Assembly (NCBI GenBank): GCA_963978545.1
Contig: OZ021732.1
Span: 50,201,214-50,265,213 of the forward strand
Source of the DNA: Linyphia triangularis
Lineage: Eukaryota > Arthropoda > Arachnida > Araneae > Linyphiidae
Reading direction: 5' to 3'
Length of the DNA stretch: 64,000 nucleotides
Part shown: piece by piece, positions 33,910 through 42,892 of the stretch
How the letters are laid out: every line of letters begins with the position of its first letter
Numbering within the stretch: position 1 is the first letter of the stretch
Translations under genes and position numbers: made by a program
The notes under the pieces: model-generated
What the model was told of the DNA's origin: nothing
The model's input: the letters and a program-made list of their open reading frames with translations, nothing else
Databases searched by the model: none

Positions 33910-34381
33910 TGTTATGAATTTTTCCGCTGAGGCAATGACGGCACAGTTTTTCAGATAAAAACTAGTATTTATTCTCTTCAGAAAACTCACAAAATTTATT
34001 CACAGATAACAGTGCAATCACTATTAATCTTCAATACAAGCTTCAACAAGAACAGCTTCGAATATAGCGATTATACAAGCTCACTCCAATAGGCCAACAA
34101 AGCGATCGCGATCAGCTTTCAACGAAATCCGAAGTACATCTGAAAACTTTCCCGTTCTCCAGTCCTTTATATACAAGCGCGTGAGACATTCTCGAAATTT
34201 CCAGCCAATTCATCGGAAACGAAATATCTCGAAACTTCTCGATTACTTTAGGTGTTGCCACCTTTTTCTAACTTGTATAATCGCTATTAATTAATAAATA
34301 AAATAAGATAAAAATAAATGACAATAGAATTTTGAAATAATACGTCACTATTTACAATATATACAGACAATTCGTGCAACA
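33910..34381 (-). repeat. 3' LTR of Gypsy element 2
   Basis: TG...CA ends on the minus strand (TGTTGCACGAA... to ...TCATAACA). It contains a TATATAAAG box at about 34165-34173 (minus). Next to it, on the internal side, lies the polypurine tract. Confidence 0.92.
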
Positions 34382-34393
34382 TTTCCCCCTTCT
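34382..34393 (-). other. Polypurine tract of Gypsy element 2
   Basis: The minus-strand purine run AGAAGGGGGAAA directly abuts the 3' LTR, as expected for plus-strand priming in reverse transcription. Confidence 0.7.
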
Positions 34394-34485
34394 TAAAGAC
34401 TGCACATCCCGGGCAGTGAAGTCCTTAAGAGGAAAGGCAATTCAATCACTTCTACTATAATATGGGGCTAGTCTATTGTTATGTA

Positions 34486-34656
34486 CAGTCTGTAGCAAAA
34501 TTATTCGAACAATTGTACTCCATTATTCAAAGAATATAAACAAGTCAAGTAAAATATCATTGGTTTAAATTATATCTTCACATGGATATATTATTACGTT
34601 TCGTTGATTCACCAAAATTATTTCGTACGGGCATAATATTTATAATTCAACTATGA
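34486..34656 (+). repeat. Left terminal inverted repeat of the 8.4 kb element
   Basis: 171 bp, inverted copy at 42722-42892 with three substitutions by eye. A 38-bp internal portion recurs directly at 34775-34812, at the edge of the satellite array, with the variant base of the right arm (GTTAAG, not GTCAAG). Confidence 0.92.
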
Positions 34657-34774
34657 TAAGTAGTTTATACCATGGCCTACAATTATAAAAATAATCAATT
34701 TTAGGGTGCTTTTAAAATATTTGTGTTAAATATAACAAAACCTCGACTGAACGATAAGAAAAGTTTCGGTTCGA

Positions 34775-34812
34775 CAAAGAATATAAACAAGTTAAGTAAA
34801 ATATCATTGGTT
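34775..34812 (+). repeat. Partial internal copy of the terminal repeat
   Basis: CAAAGAATATAAACAAGTTA... repeats bases 34534-34571 of the left arm and ends where the satellite begins. It suggests a local rearrangement at the array's left edge. Confidence 0.75.
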
Positions 34813-36192
34813 ATTATCTGGCGCAATCACCAACACAAGGGCTATACTGCACCGAAACAATCGTCGTTGATAAGGAAATAAATTTTAGAATAACAGTATT
34901 CAAATTATCTGGCGCAATCACCAACACAAGGGCTATACTGCACCGAAACAATTGATAAAGAAATAAATTTTAGAATAACAGTATTCAAATTATCTGGCGC
35001 AATCACCAACACAAGGGCTATACTGCACCGAAACAATTGATAAAGAAATAAATTTTAGAATAACAGTATTTGGTTGTATTTAAATTATCTGGCGCAATCA
35101 CCAGCACAAGGGCTATACTGCACCGAAACAATTGATAAAGAAATAAATTTTAGAATAACAGTATTTGGTTGTATTTAAATTATCTGGCGCAATCACCAAC
35201 ACAAGGGCTATACTGCACCGAAACAATTGATAAAGAAATAAATTTTAGAATAACAGTATTTGGTTGTATTTAAATTATCTGGCGCAATCACCAACACAAG
35301 GGCTATACTGCACCGAAACAATTGATAAAGAAATAAATTTTAGAATAACAGTATTTGGTTGTATTTAAATTATCTGGCGCAATCACCAACACAAGGGCTA
35401 TACTGCACCGAAACAATTGATAAAGAAATAAATTTTAGAATAACAGTATTCAAATTATCTGGCGCAATCACCAACACAAGGGCTATACTGCACCGAAACA
35501 ATTGATAAAGAAATAAATTTTAGAATAACAGTATTTGGTTGTATTTAAATTATCTGGCGCAATCACCAACACAAGGGCTATACTGCACCGAAACAATTGA
35601 TAAAGAAATAAATTTTAGAATACCAGTATTTGGTTGTATTTAAATTATCTGGCGCAATCACCAACACAAGGGCTATACTGCACCGAAACAATCGTCATTG
35701 ATAAATTTTAGAATAACAGTATTGAAGGTTGGTTGTATTCAAATTATCTGGCGCAGTCACCAACACAAGGGCTATACTGCACCGAAACAATCATCATTGA
35801 TAAAGAAATAAATTTTAGAATAACAGTATTGAAGGTTGGTTGTATTCAAATTATCTGGCGCAACACAGGGGCTATACTACACCGAAACAATCGTCATTGA
35901 TAAAGAAATAAATTTTAGAATAACAGTATTGAAGGTTGGTTGTATTTAAATTATCTGGCGCAGTCACCAACACAACTGCACCGAAACAATTGATAAAGAA
36001 ATAAATTTTAGAATAACAGTATTGAAATTATCTGGCGCAATCACCAACACAACTGCACCGAAACAATTGATAAAGAAATAAATTTTAGAATAACAGTATT
36101 TGGTTGTATTCAAATTATCTGGCGCAACACAAGGGCTATACTGCACCGAAACAATTGATAAAGAAATAAATTTTAGAATAGCAGTATTGAAG
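34811..36192 (+). repeat. Satellite array derived from the SINE 3' half
   Basis: About 15 copies, 76-107 bp each, most often 95 bp, of a monomer with two parts. The first is 60-75 bp related to the SINE body and tail (TTATCTGGCGCAATCACC, ACACAAGGGCTATACTGCACC). The second is an unrelated spacer of about 30 bp (AAATAAATTTTAGAATAACA). Aligned by eye with the SINE, a well-preserved copy at 35729-35803 has about 10 mismatches in 75 bases. The tRNA-like head is missing in every copy. Confidence 0.9.
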
Positions 36193-36458
36193 GAGAAATG
36201 CTAGTGAATAAACAGGGGTACATTAAATTGTTTTATGTAACGATGGGGTTGTAACCTTGTCCCCGACAATGGGAGTTCATGCAGCTAGTAATATAACAAA
36301 ATTGGAAAGTGAAAATAACAAAACCTCTGCTGAACTTAGCTTTTAGTGAGAATTTCAAAAGAAAAGTTTCGAAAATGTGTTCGACAAAAAAATACAATTT
36401 TGCACCTGACAGCTAACCCAATACTTTGATAGGTCACGCCTATTTTTTTATCGATTGC

Positions 36459-36467
36459 TATAAAAGG
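36459..36467 (+). promoter_or_regulatory. TATA box of the 161-codon gene
   Basis: TATAAAAGG, 45 bases before the ATG at 36504, in a less AT-rich setting. A start site about 30 bases downstream leaves a 5' UTR of roughly 15 bases. Confidence 0.65.
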
Positions 36468-36503
36468 AGTAGAACTCTGCAGACCACATACACTTGCTAA
36501 ACG

Positions 36504-36989
36504 ATGTCTTGTAATACCGTTTGTCAAGCTGAATTCTTCTATTACGGGGGCAAATTTCAGCCCCGTAAAATTTACTTCACAAGTGTATATGACAGCAACG
36601 ACTCACTAACAGTTAAGGTAAGGGACGACTCCCTTACCTTATTCTCATATGAAGATGTCGTAAAAAACCTGGAGTTACCGACCAATCCATTCATCCAAGG
36701 TTTAGAAACAGACTGTCTCAAGGAGATAGAAGTGTCCAAGCTACCGGCGTACTTGGCGGACCAACTCATGAGGGATCTGAATCCCCATAGCTGCCCGGCG
36801 AGATTAGGAACTATAGACAGCGCCACGTATTTCTACTTAAAGTCGATCATTCCCAGTGGTCTGATCTTACTGGGGGCCAATCTGTTGGAAGAACAGATTG
36901 GCCTCAATGGACTCAATATCTGCCAGGCTGTCGCAGATAAACTGTATCTTAAGCGGCAGCCTGGCGATGAACCCTATTGGGATTGCTAA
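36504..36989 (+). CDS. Unknown 161-residue protein of the 8.4 kb element
   Basis: I do not recognise this protein. The frame starts at the first ATG after a TATA box and is followed 11 bases past its stop by AATAAA (37001), so it makes a complete compact transcription unit without introns. The base composition is clearly richer in G+C than the flanks, and the frame has mixed, globular amino-acid composition: an N-terminal part with beta-strand-like segments (KIYFTSVYD, LTVKVRDDSLTLFSYEDV), a middle EVSKLPAYLADQL helix and a C-terminal DEPYWDC. No signal peptide or membrane segment. The FSYEDVVKNLEL segment is faintly like the start of viral BRO-N-type domains, but that is too weak to name. 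The next gene downstream, on the same strand, is ALKBH2-like. Confidence 0.65.
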   Translation: MSCNTVCQAEFFYYGGKFQPRKIYFTSVYDSNDSLTVKVRDDSLTLFSYEDVVKNLELPTNPFIQGLETDCLKEIEVSKLPAYLADQLMRDLNPHSCPARLGTIDSATYFYLKSIIPSGLILLGANLLEEQIGLNGLNICQAVADKLYLKRQPGDEPYWDC

Positions 36990-37000
36990 TTTTTGTAAGT

Positions 37001-37006
37001 AATAAA
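37001..37006 (+). terminator. Poly(A) signal of the 161-codon gene
   Basis: AATAAA 11 bases after the stop codon, giving a very short 3' UTR. Confidence 0.6.
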
Positions 37007-37242
37007 TGTTAACTTTTTGTGAATGAATATTTTTCTCTTGTCTGACCTTACCATATTTTTTATAACGTTTTATCTGGAATAATCTACAAAAATGTTTAAG
37101 AATTACTTATTATTTAAAAAAAAATCTGAAATTTATACTAAGCATATTTTAATTTAAAAAGGCATGTATATAGAATCTTCGTGGTGTGCAGAATGTATTT
37201 TTAAAGTATATGGTGTGTAATTCTCATCAAAACAATTATCCT

Positions 37243-37815
37243 GATTGAATTTTCTAGTTTTTTAAATTCCATAGGTTCAATAACAAAATGCATCTATCTT
37301 TTAAAAACAATTGTAGACAGGTTTTTTTTATATTATTTAATCAGAAAGAAATATTCCAAACTGAGTTGATACTCAGACCGTTTTTTAAAAAAATCGTTGA
37401 GGATAATATTTATTTAGACTTGAACTTTACAGACATTAAAGAAAGAATCTCCTTGAAAATATAATTGACTATAGTCACGATTCGATCGTCACTTACCATT
37501 TCAATTAAGGTTTCGTAAAATGTAAGAAATTATCTGAAACTAAGATTGAATATATCGAATTTTCTAGTAGGTGATTAATTCAATAACAAAATGGATATAT
37601 CTCTACAATTGTAGACTGAGTTGGTCAGAAAGAAATATTCCAAACTGTAATATAATTATTCAGACTGTTTTTTTAAAAAAATCGTTGAGGATAATATTTA
37701 TTTCGACATATTAATTCGGATAATATTAAAATATAATTAACTGTAGTTACGATTCGATCGTGACTTACCTTTTCAATTAAATAAATACCACCTGCTAATG
37801 TAAGAAATTATCTGA
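37243..37815 (+). repeat. Two diverged tandem copies of about 300 bp
   Basis: Copy 1 (about 37243-37545) and copy 2 (about 37546-37815) share GATTGAAT, CAATAACAAAATG, CAGAAAGAAATATTCCAAAC, AAAAAAATCGTTGAGGATAA, ACGATTCGATCGT and GTAAGAAATTATCTG in the same order. Non-coding; it fills most of the space between the two plus-strand genes. Confidence 0.7.
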
Positions 37816-37963
37816 TTGAATTTTTTTTATCAAAACATAGGATATTCTTAAACTCAAAGCACTACTTTCGATATGTTTTGACGTAATAATTTCTATGTCA
37901 TTAGTTTAAGAAACATGGGATGTTAATAAAAAAAAAAAAAAACAATTATATTAAAATAAATTG

Positions 37964-37971
37964 TATAAATA
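37964..37971 (+). promoter_or_regulatory. TATA box of the ALKBH2-like gene
   Basis: TATAAATA, 31 bases before the ATG at 37995 and 46 before the ATG at 38010. Its place argues against translation from the earlier in-frame ATG at 37920, which would put the TATA box inside a Lys/Asn-rich coding stretch. Confidence 0.6.
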
Positions 37972-37994
37972 ACACCGAAAATATTTGTACTCAT

Positions 37995-38576
37995 ATGAAA
38001 GCCAGTCTAATGTCAACTGATTTGAATATCGAACTTGTTGAAAGCTTTTACGATACAATTAAATCACAACAATTATTTCATGAGTTGTTACAGTACAAAT
38101 ATGAAAAACTACAAATGAACTTTAATGGGAAAAATTTCATCCCCAAAAGAAAAGTGTTGGGTTTTGGAGACATTGGTGTCAATTATGTTTTTTCTGGAAC
38201 GTGTGTATTTTCCAAACCATGGACTCCTTCTTTATGGCAAATAAAATTAGATGTGGAAAACAAGACTAAACAAAAATATAATTTTGCACTTTTAAACTTT
38301 TACTCTAATGGAAATGCTAAAATTTCTCCTCATAAAGATAATGAAAAAGACTTGAATCCAGACTCTATCATTCCAACTTTAAGTCTTGGAGCTACAAGGA
38401 TTATGAAATTTACCCGGCCCAAATTTAAGTCCAGTAAAATCCAATTACCAAATGGATCGCTTCTGCTTATAAAACCACCAACTAACAAGTTTTGGAACCA
38501 TTCTATTTCTGCCGAGCTAGCCGTAATACATCCAAGAATAAGTGTTACTTTTCGAAATATAAAAAACAATACTTGA
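37995..38576 (+). CDS. ALKBH2-like 2-oxoglutarate/Fe(II) dioxygenase
   Basis: AlkB-family enzymes oxidatively remove methyl groups from N1-methyladenine and N3-methylcytosine in DNA. From the ATG at 37995 the protein has 193 residues, normal for ALKBH2-type proteins; 38010 is also possible. Landmarks in order: KVLGFGDIGVNYVFSG (substrate-lid region), FALLNFYSNG (the N-x-Y/F position), the metal ligands in SPHKDNE (HxD), TLSLGATR, NGSLLLIKPPTN, the distal His in WNHSI, and the 2-oxoglutarate Arg in PRISVTFR. All key residues appear present, so activity is plausible. It is intronless, has a TATA box close to the ATG and AATAAA at 38625 and 38645, and lies in a transposon: unlike a normal host copy. 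Whether it came from a host or a virus is unknown. Confidence 0.88.
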   Translation: MKASLMSTDLNIELVESFYDTIKSQQLFHELLQYKYEKLQMNFNGKNFIPKRKVLGFGDIGVNYVFSGTCVFSKPWTPSLWQIKLDVENKTKQKYNFALLNFYSNGNAKISPHKDNEKDLNPDSIIPTLSLGATRIMKFTRPKFKSSKIQLPNGSLLLIKPPTNKFWNHSISAELAVIHPRISVTFRNIKNNT

Positions 38577-38624
38577 ATTTACGCAAAGATGCGTAAAAAA
38601 TTTTTACAGTATATAATTTAATTA

Positions 38625-38650
38625 AATAAATTTGAGGTAATAGCAATAAA
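38625..38650 (+). terminator. Poly(A) signals of the ALKBH2-like gene
   Basis: AATAAA at 38625-38630 and again at 38645-38650, the second inside the first 172-bp tandem unit. A small inverted repeat, TTACGC/GCGTAA, follows the stop at 38579-38596. Confidence 0.55.
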
Positions 38651-39332
38651 TAAAAAGAGTTTATTACATACATAAAGTATCTTTTATTTTTACAAAACAA
38701 ATATATTTTTAAACACAATCAATTTATGATGAAAAAAGTGTCTAAACGTTGAAATAACTTTATATACAGAGCATCGGAAACATTTTAAACAATAGCGACT
38801 TTTGCTCGGTTTGAGCAATAAATAAAAAGAGTTTATTACATACATAAAGTATCTTTTTTTTTACAAAACAAATATATTTTTAAACACAATCAATTTTATG
38901 ATGAAAAAAGTGTCTAAACGTTGAAATAACTTTATATACAGAGCATCGGAAACATTTTAAACAATAGTGACTTTTGCTCGGTTTGAGCAATAAATAAAAA
39001 GAGTTTATTACATACATAAAGTATTCTTTTTTTTACAAAACAAATATATTTTTAAACACAATCAATTTTATGATGAAAAAAGTGTCTAAACGTTGAAATA
39101 ACTTTATATACAGAGCATCGGAAACATTTTAAACAATAGTGACTTTTGCTCGGTTTGAGCAATAAATAAAAAGAGTTTATTACATACATAAAGTATTCTT
39201 TTTTTTACAAAACAAATATATTTTTAAACACAATCAATTTTACATTTATGATGAAAAAAGTGTCTAAACGTTGAAATAACTTTATATACAGAGCATGAAT
39301 ATCGGAAACATTTTGGACAATAGTGACTTGAA
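38642..39332. repeat. Four tandem 172-bp units between convergent genes
   Basis: Starts at 38642, 38814, 38986 and 39158, exactly 172 apart. Each unit holds AATAAATAAAAAGAG on plus and TTTTATT or T-run words usable as poly(A) signals on minus. Each also holds a copy of the end of the minus-strand zinc-finger-like frame (TGTCTAAACGTTGAAATAAC). The fourth unit retains that frame; the others are extra copies of the gene end. Confidence 0.9.
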
Positions 39333-39860
39333 TGTCTATGCAAAGTTCGTATTTCTATAGGCAAATTTCTTTGAAGTTCAATTTTTGCATAATGTCCTGT
39401 GACGTATAACATGTCAATATGCATTTTTTTTTACATAATAATAAACGTCATTATGCCAATCATTTGAACGAATAGATCGTGTTTTATAATGAGTAAATGT
39501 TGCTAAGGTGAATCGAATAGGTCCTCGCTTGAAAGGGCTGGGTGGGAATTGAAATTCTAAAATTCCGATTACCGGTTTCATTAATCTTATTGGTGAATTT
39601 TCACGGCTTGAAGAATTTTCACGTTTTGGAGATCGTATTGGAGAATTTTCACGTTTTGGAGATCGTATTGGAGAATTTTCACGTTTTGGAGATCGTATTG
39701 GAGAATTTTCACGTTTTGGAGATCGTATTGGAGAATTTTCACGGCTTGAAGAATTTTCATGTTTTGGTGACTTTAATGGTATAAATGAAGCATCCCCTTC
39801 AACTTCCATTATGATTTGATTATTTCTGCAAATGTCGCTAGAATATATAGGCGAATTCAT
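39224..39860 (-). pseudogene. Ser-Pro-Ile-Arg repeat protein with Cys/His-rich C-terminus, split by a frameshift
   Basis: Convergent to the ALKBH2-like gene. The ATG is at 39860. The first frame (to 39414) has a short acidic lead (IIMEVEGDASFIPLKSPKHE). Then come four to five near-identical 10-residue units of the type RENSPIRSPK, encoded by 30-bp DNA repeats at about 39600-39750, then a basic segment. It ends at a stop just after an A9 run. The next frame begins at the overlapping ATGCATATTGA (39424) and runs 66 codons to 39224, with a Cys/His-rich part (HYCPKCFRYSC...HFFHHKCKIDC) that could bind zinc. A one-base length change in the A9 run would join the two, so this may be a slippage site, a sequencing error or a real break. 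No known family recognised. Confidence 0.5.
39600..39750 (-). repeat. 30-bp coding minisatellite
   Basis: On plus, GATCGTATTGGAGAATTTTC plus ACGTTTTGGA recurs four times with almost no change, preserving the reading frame of the minus-strand Ser-Pro repeat protein. Confidence 0.85.
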
Positions 39861-39884
39861 ATTTTTTTTATTTTTTGACGTCAA

Positions 39885-41539
39885 TAAGCTCTTGTATAAA
39901 AAGTTCAGTCATGATTGGGGAGCAGGTGTGTTTTAGTTTATCGACAGTTCGCAAACGAAAGTTTCACTTCAGAAATTTGGATTGCACAACTAAAAATAAT
40001 TTTCTTGGAGTCTAATCTAACAAACAGAAAAATTTCTTTAAAAAAAATACTTGCTGTATAAAGCGATACTGTAAAATACTTGGAGGCTCCCCCTACACTG
40101 GGTCTCTTATTAGGTTTATCCAAAAGCATAGATCACAACACTCTAATGGTTTATTAAAAATATACAGGAACTCAGAGTTTTTTAAAAATCCTGCATTGTC
40201 ATAGCGCCAATATCAAAAACATTTCTATCAGCCTATGTATCAAAATTTATTTATTAAAAATGAACGTGCATCCAAATATCACTTGTTTATCAAAGTAATT
40301 TTATTATTTATTTATTAAAAACAAATTGGCAGACAATGCTATCTTAAAGCGATACGGCAAGTTGGTTTATTAGTTAAAAGCAATCTGACAGGCCCAAAAT
40401 TTGATAGAATGCTTTGTCCTATCTACCAAGTTTCAGCTTGAGGGAGGCCTCCACATATTCTCCTCAAGTTAAGTTTGATGCAATTTATATCAAAAAAAGG
40501 TAACGATAAAAGAAAATTAGTTTGCAATTATTTCAACTAAACAGACTGCAATTTTTGGACCTCTGAATTTTTTATAGAGAGTAGATTACTGGTGGCCGAA
40601 ACTGGGCAAAAATTGACTTTTAATAAGTTGAACTAATGCGCCATAACTTGTCAGCATTTTTTTTATTTAGTAACCCTCAGATATCGGTCTACTTGGGAGC
40701 CAAGTTGGCAAAAAATATTACGTCGCTTACTTTTAAAAGATATAAGTTTTTCCGAGCCGTTTTCTCATTGAAAATGCAGTGGGTTGCCAGACGAAAAAGT
40801 TTGTTCTATGTAGTTACGACATATTTGGCAATCGGATTTTAGTTCAATTCATTCCAAGTCGATTAGTTTCGACAGACCAGTAGATTCCTTATCTCTTCAA
40901 TTTCTATAAAAAATAATGTTCCAAAAATTGCAGTCGGACTATAATTTGAAAGATTTAGTCCAAATACTTGGGGAGGGGGCATTTTTGGAATGTATTGGTC
41001 ATCACAATTTGGCTTAAAAGGAATTTTTAAACGAAAGTTTTTCAGTGGTCGATATGCTTAGGTAGTATCACAAATTAGAAGAAGACATATATTTTTAAAT
41101 GTGCTGCCACATTACAGTGGCTTTGGAACTGTCTCTTCAATTTTCACCAACAAGCAGACAGTTGCTACAACAGAATTCTTTAAATGTGATTAACCTTTTA
41201 TTTCCTGCTAGAGAAAAAATATGCATAGTTGTCTTGAATTGATTACTTGTTGTAAGTAGTAAAATTGACTCTGAGTTGAACTATTAGATTTTGGATTAAA
41301 GAAAGTATTGGACGAAGTACTACCGAACAGAATGCTCTGAGAAATGGAATCTGCATTTACTAACTCTATCTGAATAACTCTGAAATAAATTTGAATCACT
41401 CTGAAATAATTTTCAAATGTGATACAATTCATAAACAAAATCATATACACATTTGAAATAGGTCCCACATCCAATTGTGTACAAATTCTTTCAAAAAGAT
41501 CTACTTGGTAATTAGGAAATTCTTGTCATTGAACCGACA
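39885..41539. other. Element interior without recognised genes
   Basis: AT-rich. Short frames (for example minus 41208-41474, with a small internal FRVIQI repeat) lack recognisable domains. I looked for DDE-transposase landmarks here on both strands and saw none. Confidence 0.45.
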
Positions 41540-41645
41540 CTATACTAAACTTCAACTTAACTAGATATTACTTGTGGTTTGGCGAGAATTACGCCGCCAA
41601 AATGGATTAAATACCTACCGTGATGTCTAGTTAAGTTTAGTATAG
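41540..41645. repeat. Small inverted repeat (about 105 bp)
   Basis: CTATACTAAACTT...AACTAGA at 41540-41566 (with a 6-base insertion) faces TCTAGTTAAGTTTAGTATAG at 41626-41645. The centre has GGCGAGAATTACGCCGCC. Probably a tiny MITE or hairpin. Confidence 0.55.
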
Positions 41646-42117
41646 AGGCTGATTTATTCTTCTGCGTGTATAATTTTCTTTTTACAGTATTAAAAAATAT
41701 ACCAGCCTGTGCAAAACTCCATTTTAATTAAGGTATACAATTAAGATGATTTCCTTTAGGTTATAATTTCAAACTTTTTGGAAGTATAATGCATTTTTAT
41801 GTATAAACTTTCTTTTTCCGTCAATTTTTGAATTGCAGTGACTAATTAGGAGAACATACATAAATAAACTAGCTTAGAGGTAATATTTTTATTGCAAATT
41901 GACGCCAAAAAAATTCAGATGTGCATAAAAAATGTGTTTATAACAATATATATTAGATGCTCAACAATTATTGTTAACAAAACAAAATTAGAATTCTGTA
42001 AATCGGATAATTTATTAAGAAGTTATGACCGTAAAGTCATATGATACCAAAATGTCATTCTTCAGAAAAAGCGTTTAAAGTTTACTGTACTAATGAATGT
42101 GAAATTCCTACTTTATC

Positions 42118-42190
42118 GGGCCCGATGGCCTGGTGTGTTAAGTTTTGTTTTACATTCGAAAGGTTCCTGGTTCGAAGCCCGGTAACCTTT
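42118..42190 (+). other. tRNA-like segment with A and B box words
   Basis: TGGCCTGGTGTGTTAAG resembles a pol III A box and GGTTCGAAGCC a B box, 45 bases apart, followed by TTTTTTT. The T-arm has one mismatch and the acceptor ends do not pair, so it is not a functional tRNA. It could be a SINE head or a tRNA pseudogene. It is different from the resident SINE. Confidence 0.4.
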
Positions 42191-42269
42191 TTTTAGATTT
42201 GGAAATTTTTTATTATGAGGATTCTTATGGAAAATATTTTACAAAATACCTGTTTAAAACATGCAAGTG

Positions 42270-42395
42270 TTTTAAAGACAATTATAGTTTTTTTTCTATG
42301 AATTTTTATCTAAAAAAAATCATTATTTATAAATGTAAGGGTTATTATTTTTTTGAATAAAAATTCATAGGAAAAAACTATAATTGTCTTTAAAA
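42270..42395. repeat. Large hairpin (about 40-bp arms)
   Basis: TTTTAAAGACAATTATAGTT... at 42270-42310 and its complement at 42355-42395 pair with only a few mismatches across a 44-base loop. It directly follows the tRNA-like segment. Confidence 0.75.
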
Positions 42396-42474
42396 ATTTG
42401 CCTGTCAACAAATCTTCAAAGAAATAATTTTATTTCTTGTTATATGTTAACAATTATTTATTAACCATGTATAA

Positions 42475-42715
42475 TAAAAAATATAAAATTTTAAAAAATA
42501 TAAAATTTTAAAAAATATAAAATTTTAAAAAATATAAAATTTTAAAAAATATAAAATTTTAAAAAATATAAAATTTTAAAAAATATAAAATTTTAAAAAA
42601 TATAAAATTTTAAAAAATATAAAATTTTAAAAAATATAAATTTTTAAAAAATATAAAATTTTTAAAAATATAAAATTTTTAAAAATATAAAATTTTAAAA
42701 AATATAAAATTTTAT
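42475..42715. repeat. 17-bp AT minisatellite
   Basis: About 14 units of ATATAAAATTTTAAAAA, the last few with small shifts, ending a few bases before the right terminal inverted repeat. The unit contains the palindrome AAAATTTT. Confidence 0.92.
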
Positions 42716-42721
42716 TAGTAG

Positions 42722-42892
42722 TCATAGTTGAATTATAAATATTATGCCCGTACTAAATAATTTTGGTGAATCAACGAAACGTAATAATATATCCATGTGA
42801 AGATATAATTTAAACCAATGATATTTTACTTAACTTGTTTATATTCTTTGAATAATGGAGTACAATTGTTTGAATAATTTTGCTACAGACTG
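42722..42892 (-). repeat. Right terminal inverted repeat of the 8.4 kb element
   Basis: Inverted copy of 34486-34656 ending GACTG before TA. The Gypsy pol frame reads 17 codons into it and stops, so the insertion truncates that frame. Confidence 0.92.

Larger units (their letters stand above)
34486..42892. mobile_element. 8.4 kb element with Tc1/mariner-type ends and gene cargo
   Basis: The ends are 171-bp inverted repeats (34486-34656 and 42722-42892) with three mismatches by eye, beginning CAGTCTGTAGCAAAATTATT and flanked by TA on both sides (34484-34485 and 42893-42894). It lies inside the last codons of the Gypsy pol frame: the host frame resumes on the far side with the final 14 codons of integrase. 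CAGT ends with TA duplication are diagnostic of Tc1/mariner-superfamily insertion. It is about five times the usual length and contains no recognisable transposase. Contents in order: SINE-derived satellite, an unknown 161-codon gene, diverged 300-bp repeats, an ALKBH2-like gene, 172-bp tandem repeats, a convergent repeat-protein gene, AT-rich DNA, a tRNA-like segment, a hairpin and a 17-bp minisatellite. Confidence 0.88.

Noticed and set aside
34811..36192. CRISPR-like array of direct repeats and spacers
   Set aside because: The parts between the conserved blocks are themselves constant, the period varies from 76 to 107 bp, and the sequence is related to a SINE in a eukaryotic genome. It is a satellite.
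37920..37994. N-terminal extension of the ALKBH2-like protein from ATG 37920
   Set aside because: It is Lys/Asn homopolymer-like, covers the TATA box and has no counterpart in the family.
39542..39784. Plus-strand frame with repeats opposite the Ser-Pro-Ile-Arg gene
   Set aside because: Antisense shadow of in-frame 30-bp repeats; composition (Phe/His/Val/Leu runs) is not protein-like.
34486..42892. Maverick/Polinton or piggyBac-herpesvirus-type element
   Set aside because: No polymerase, integrase, capsid or ATPase landmarks were seen, and the flanks are TA, not a 6-bp duplication or TTAA.
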